DNA of 64,000 nucleotides, taken from assembly GCF_000719285.1 (NCBI RefSeq), contig NZ_JOFS01000002.1:1-64000 (forward strand), written 5' to 3'. Shown one piece after another: positions 60,889 to 64,000 of this stretch (position 1 is the stretch's first letter; each line of letters starts with the position of its first letter). The notes beneath the pieces are model-generated. The model was not told the DNA's origin. It searched no databases and saw nothing but the letters and a program-made list of their open reading frames with translations. This DNA comes from Streptomyces bicolor (GTDB lineage Bacteria; Actinomycetota; Actinomycetes; Streptomycetales; Streptomycetaceae). The position numbers and the translations under genes were made by a program.

Positions 60889-61863
60889 ATGAGCAAGCGG
60901 CAAGTGCAGAAGATGCTGCAGTTGATGGCGAGCGGGGAACCGGTCGAACTCACCAGCCCCCTGGCCTCGGTGAAGAAGCTCGCCACGCTCGCCTTCATCG
61001 CCCAGCAGTTCGGGTACGAGTACGTGGACGTACGGCAGAGCGCCGGGCGCAACAACGCCCTCGTCATGCTGATCGCGCCCGACCCCAGCCCCCACGCCCG
61101 CGCCCGTGCCGCGCAGAACTGGGCGCAGTACCCGAACGCCGGCGATGGGGTGTCCGTACCGCCCCTCGTGCCCGACGCCTTCGAGCTCCTCAAGGCTCGC
61201 ATCAACTTCGATCTCACCGGCAAGAGCGCCGAGAAGCGGATGGGCTACGGGGCCATCGGCCTCACCATCGGCGCCGGCATCATCGGAGTGCGGCTCGGCG
61301 GGGACGCCGGTGCCTGGCTCGCGGCGTTCATCACGTGGGCGCTCTTCATGGCGATCATCGGCTTCGGCTTCGCCTTCAACCGCAAGCGCAACGCCAAGTT
61401 CGCGGCCCGCCTGCAGGCCGCCGGGTTCACGCCGGTCACCGACGAGACCGGGCGGGTGCGCTACCTGCCGCCCGGCGCACAGCTGCCGGGACACGGCAAC
61501 CCCTTCGCGTCCGGACCCTACGGTCACCAGGCCGCCGGGCCGTACGGCCAGCCCGCGGCGCCGGGTGCGTATCCAGCGCAGCCCGCGGCGCCGGGTGCCT
61601 ATCCGGCTCAGCCCGCCGCCCCGGCCCCTGGTCCGTACGGCAATCAGCCCGCTCCGGCTCCCTACGGCGCTCCCCAGAACCCGGACCCGTACGCCCCGCC
61701 GCAGCAGCCCCAGCCTTCGTACGGCCAGCCGCAGCCCCAGCCGCCGTACGGCCAGCCGCAGCCCCCCTACCAGCCACAGCCCCACCCCCAGCAGCAGAAC
61801 CCCCAGCAGCCTCAGCGGCCCCACCCCCAGCAAAACCCCCACTGGCAGCCCCCACAGCGCTGA
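60889..61863 (+). CDS. membrane protein with Pro/Gln-rich tail
   Basis: The protein has 324 residues. A soluble N-terminal part (~120 residues, starting MSKRQVQKMLQLMASGEPVEL) precedes two adjacent helices (GYGAIGLTIGAGIIGVRLG and AGAWLAAFITWALFMAIIGFGFAF). The C-terminal ~120 residues are a disordered tail of GPYG, PGAYPAQPAA (twice) and PQQPQ repeats. ATG 60889 is preceded by GGGGAGCGGA. No domain family is known; the tail may bind partners or membrane surfaces. Confidence 0.75.
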   Translation: MSKRQVQKMLQLMASGEPVELTSPLASVKKLATLAFIAQQFGYEYVDVRQSAGRNNALVMLIAPDPSPHARARAAQNWAQYPNAGDGVSVPPLVPDAFELLKARINFDLTGKSAEKRMGYGAIGLTIGAGIIGVRLGGDAGAWLAAFITWALFMAIIGFGFAFNRKRNAKFAARLQAAGFTPVTDETGRVRYLPPGAQLPGHGNPFASGPYGHQAAGPYGQPAAPGAYPAQPAAPGAYPAQPAAPAPGPYGNQPAPAPYGAPQNPDPYAPPQQPQPSYGQPQPQPPYGQPQPPYQPQPHPQQQNPQQPQRPHPQQNPHWQPPQR

Positions 61864-62111
61864 CCTAGGGGCGTTCCCTTCGCCCCATATATCCTTCCTT
61901 CCTGGGGCACCTCCATCCGTCCCCACATCCCGCCCTCATACAGCGACGTATATAGGGACGGCCAACCCAACCTCTCATCGGCCCTCCCCGCCGGGTGAGA
62001 GCAAAGTTCCTTTCCGGTCACCCGGTGCCACAGACCGGAAACGCGCCCTCCCTACCTTCGGGATCAGCCACTCGAAAAGCGCGACCGAGCCCCGAAGACC
62101 GTGGAGGCGTC
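61864..62111. other. intergenic region before narK
   Basis: This 248-bp region has no gene. GGTCACCCGGTGCC near 62016 and GGAAAC near 62037 are loosely similar to GlnR half-sites but spacing is wrong for a classic box. GGAGG at 62103-62107 is the narK ribosome site. Confidence 0.35.
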
Positions 62112-63494
62112 ATGACAGCCCCTAGCACAGCCCCCGCCTCGAGCAGGGGAGGCCGCTGGATAGACCACTGGGACCCCGAGAGCGAGACCTTCTGGAACGA
62201 GACCGGTGAGAAGGTAGCCCGCCGGAACCTGTTCTTCTCCGTCCTCTCCGAGCACATCGGGTTCTCGATCTGGACCCTGTGGTCCGTGATGGTGCTCTTC
62301 ATGGGACCGGAGTACGGGCTCACCCCGGCCGACAAGTTCACGATCGTCTCGATGGCCACGCTGGTCGGCGCCATCGTCCGCGTGCCCTACACCTTCGCCG
62401 TCGCCGTGTTCGGCGGCCGGATGTGGACGGTGATCTCGGCGAGCCTGCTGCTCCTGCCGACGGTCGCCGCGTTCGCCGTGATGGAGCCGGGGACGTCGTT
62501 CACCACGTTCCTGCTGTGCGCGATGCTGGCCGGTGTCGGCGGCGGAAACTTCGCCTCCAGCATGACCAACATCAACGCCTTCTTCCCCCTCCGTAAGAAG
62601 GGGTGGGCGCTCGGGCTCAACGCCGGCGGCGGCAACATCGGTGTGCCCGTGGTGCAGCTCGTCGGTCTCGCGGTCATCGGCGCCAGCGGGGGCCCGCGCG
62701 TGCTGCTCGGGATCTACATCCCGTTCATCGTGATCGCCGCCGTCCTCGCGTGGTTCAAGATGGACAGCATCTCGTCCGTCAAGAACGACACCGGCGCGGC
62801 CAAGGACGCCGTGAAGGACGCCCACACCTGGATCATGTCCTTCCTCTACATCGGTACCTTCGGATCCTTCATCGGGTACAGCTTCGCCTTCGGCCTCGTC
62901 CTCCAGACCCAGTTCGGCCGTACGCCGCTGGAGTCCGCGTACGTCACCTTCATCGGCCCGCTGCTCGGCTCCCTGATCCGCCCCCTGGGCGGCTCGCTCG
63001 CCGACCGGTTCGGCGGCGCGAAGATCACGCTGTGGAACTACGTCGCCATGGCCGCCGCGACCGCGGTCATCATCGTGGCCTCGATGGAGAAGTCGCTGGC
63101 CCTGTTCACCACCGCGTTCATCGCCCTGTTCGTCCTGTCCGGCCTCGGCAACGGCTCGACGTTCAAGATGATCCCCGGCATCTTCCACAACAAGGCCCTC
63201 GCCAAGGGACTCACCGGTGACGAGGCCGCCGCGTACGGCCGCCGCCTCTCCGGCGCCTCCATGGGTCTCATCGGCGCGGTGGGCGCGCTCGGCGGACTCG
63301 GCATCAACCTCGCCTTCCGCCAGTCCTTCCTCACCGTGGGCTCCGGCACCGGCGCCTTCGTCGCCTTCCTCGCCTTCTACGGCGCCTGCTTCGCGGTCAC
63401 CTGGGCCGTATACCTTCGCCGCCCGGCGGCCTCCGAGACCCACGCCACATCGGCGACCGAGGCAAAGCCGCAGCTCAGCTACGCCGAGGTGTGA
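62112..63494 (+). CDS. narK: nitrate/nitrite transporter NarK family
   Basis: The protein has 460 residues, a 12-helix MFS protein. WNETGEKVARRNLFFSVLSEHIGFSIWTLWS and NINAFFPLRKKGWALGLNAGGGNIGVP with its glycine-rich nitrate signature are characteristic. SLADRFGGAKI is the MFS motif A loop. It moves nitrate in or nitrite out. ATG 62112 has GGAGG 4 bp upstream. It is followed by an NnaR-like regulator, as in S. coelicolor (from memory). Confidence 0.92.
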   Translation: MTAPSTAPASSRGGRWIDHWDPESETFWNETGEKVARRNLFFSVLSEHIGFSIWTLWSVMVLFMGPEYGLTPADKFTIVSMATLVGAIVRVPYTFAVAVFGGRMWTVISASLLLLPTVAAFAVMEPGTSFTTFLLCAMLAGVGGGNFASSMTNINAFFPLRKKGWALGLNAGGGNIGVPVVQLVGLAVIGASGGPRVLLGIYIPFIVIAAVLAWFKMDSISSVKNDTGAAKDAVKDAHTWIMSFLYIGTFGSFIGYSFAFGLVLQTQFGRTPLESAYVTFIGPLLGSLIRPLGGSLADRFGGAKITLWNYVAMAAATAVIIVASMEKSLALFTTAFIALFVLSGLGNGSTFKMIPGIFHNKALAKGLTGDEAAAYGRRLSGASMGLIGAVGALGGLGINLAFRQSFLTVGSGTGAFVAFLAFYGACFAVTWAVYLRRPAASETHATSATEAKPQLSYAEV

Positions 63495-63495
63495 C

Positions 63496-63550
63496 GTAAC
63501 ACTGCCGACATGAAGCCGAACCGAGCCTGTCACGCACCGTTGACAGGCTC
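63496..63550 (+). promoter_or_regulatory. GlnR-like half-sites and inverted repeat before the NnaR-like gene
   Basis: GTAAC (63496-63500), GACAT (63507-63511), GAACC (63518-63522) and GTCAC (63529-63533) are spaced at 11-bp steps like a GlnR box, with the inner two imperfect. Overlapping them, GAGCCTGTCA (63523-63532) and TGACAGGCTC (63541-63550) form a perfect 10-bp inverted repeat, either the narK terminator or an operator. Confidence 0.5.
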
Positions 63551-63642
63551 GATCGGCATGCAGGTGCGAGCACCATCGGAAATAGCCACCCGGTATGCGA
63601 TCACCTGGGCAAGCACCACAACTCGAGTGCGGGACGAGAGTT

Positions 63643-64000
63643 ATGTACGACGAACAGCAGCAACCGGAACACGGGCCGCTCGCGGGGTTCACCGTGGGCG
63701 TGACCGCCGCGCGCCGGGCCGACGAGCTCGGGGCGCTGCTTCAGCGTCGCGGCGCCGCCGTTCTGCACGCCCCTGCCCTGCGCATCGTGCCGCTCGCCGA
63801 CGACAGCGAGCTGCTCGCCGCCACCAAGGAGATCATCCAGCGGACGCCGGACGTCGTGGTCGCCACGACCGCGATCGGCTTCCGGGGCTGGATCGAGGCC
63901 GCCGACGGGTGGGGACTGGGCGAGGACCTGCTGGCCAGGCTGCGCGAGGTCGAAATGCTCGCGCGCGGGCCGAAGGTCAAGGGCGCGGTACGGGCCGCCG
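63643..64000 (+). CDS. uroporphyrinogen-III synthase-like domain regulator, 5' part (NnaR-like)
   Basis: The first 119 residues are visible and the frame runs off the window. GFTVGVTAARRADELGALLQRRGAAVLHAPALRIVPL is the HemD fold start, and RTPDVVVATTAIGFRGWIEAADG the second strand region. With narK next to it, the likely product is NnaR, a HemD-domain protein with a C-terminal DNA-binding domain that helps GlnR activate nitrate genes. That C-terminal domain is beyond the window, so a true HemD enzyme cannot be excluded. ATG 63643 has GGGACGAGAG upstream. Confidence 0.8.
   Translation, partial: MYDEQQQPEHGPLAGFTVGVTAARRADELGALLQRRGAAVLHAPALRIVPLADDSELLAATKEIIQRTPDVVVATTAIGFRGWIEAADGWGLGEDLLARLREVEMLARGPKVKGAVRAA

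Noticed and set aside
62016..62042. GlnR box upstream of narK
   Set aside because: GTCAC and GAAAC are present but 21 bp apart without the intermediate half-site; too weak to list as an operator.

Overview
High-GC actinomycete DNA, almost certainly a Streptomyces chromosome. The evidence is strong G/C bias at third codon positions, GTG and TTG starts, a pkaA/pkaB kinase pair beside prfB, ftsEX, smpB and ssrA, an OhrR/Ohr pair, XRE plus DUF397 genes, and an ANTKRDS-type tmRNA tag. The gene order resembles the S. coelicolor segment that runs from ohrR/ohrA through pkaA, prfB, ftsE and smpB to the nitrate genes (from memory, not searched). No rRNA gene, CRISPR array, intact IS or prophage was seen.

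Layout. (1) 1-22,129 is a cell-wall glycopolymer region. A leftward operon (6006 to 172) encodes a TagGH-type exporter, a TagF-type polymerase and a GT2 transferase. A divergent TetR gene faces it across four copies of a palindromic operator. Further right are galE, two membrane glycosyltransferases, the ohrR/ohr pair, a membrane protein, and three more TagF-type GT2/glycerophosphotransferase fusions in a row. (2) 22,292-26,127 is a sugar ABC importer without its own ATPase, with an odd 61-codon frame wedged between the two permease genes. (3) 26,311-33,551 holds an FHA/FtsK-type ATPase divergent from two Ser/Thr kinases (PkaA, PkaB). (4) 33,648-40,302 is core: prfB, an LAETG wall protein, a small zinc-ribbon protein, ftsEX, an S41 protease, smpB and tmRNA. 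(5) 40,412-49,963 is accessory: a lipoprotein, a secreted esterase, a LacI/alpha-xylosidase pair with twin operators, a badly eroded cytochrome P450, and a divergent MFS/LysR pair. (6) 50,215-55,139 encodes three exported proteins: a class A PBP whose transpeptidase motifs are degenerate, a NodB-like deacetylase and an amidase_6 protein. (7) About 55,200-58,990 is a graveyard: an FG-GAP fragment, a toxin-antitoxin pair with one frameshift in each gene, a transposase tail and a tRNA-like remnant. (8) 58,975-60,716 is a DUF397/XRE/HATPase set. (9) 60,889-64,000 has a Pro/Gln-rich membrane protein, a NarK nitrate transporter and the start of an NnaR-like HemD-domain regulator.

Functionally the window is dominated by cell envelope work: glycopolymer synthesis and export, wall remodelling (FtsEX, PBP, deacetylase, amidase), and kinases with FHA-type readers. 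Stress response (Ohr, tmRNA) and nutrient uptake genes are interspersed.
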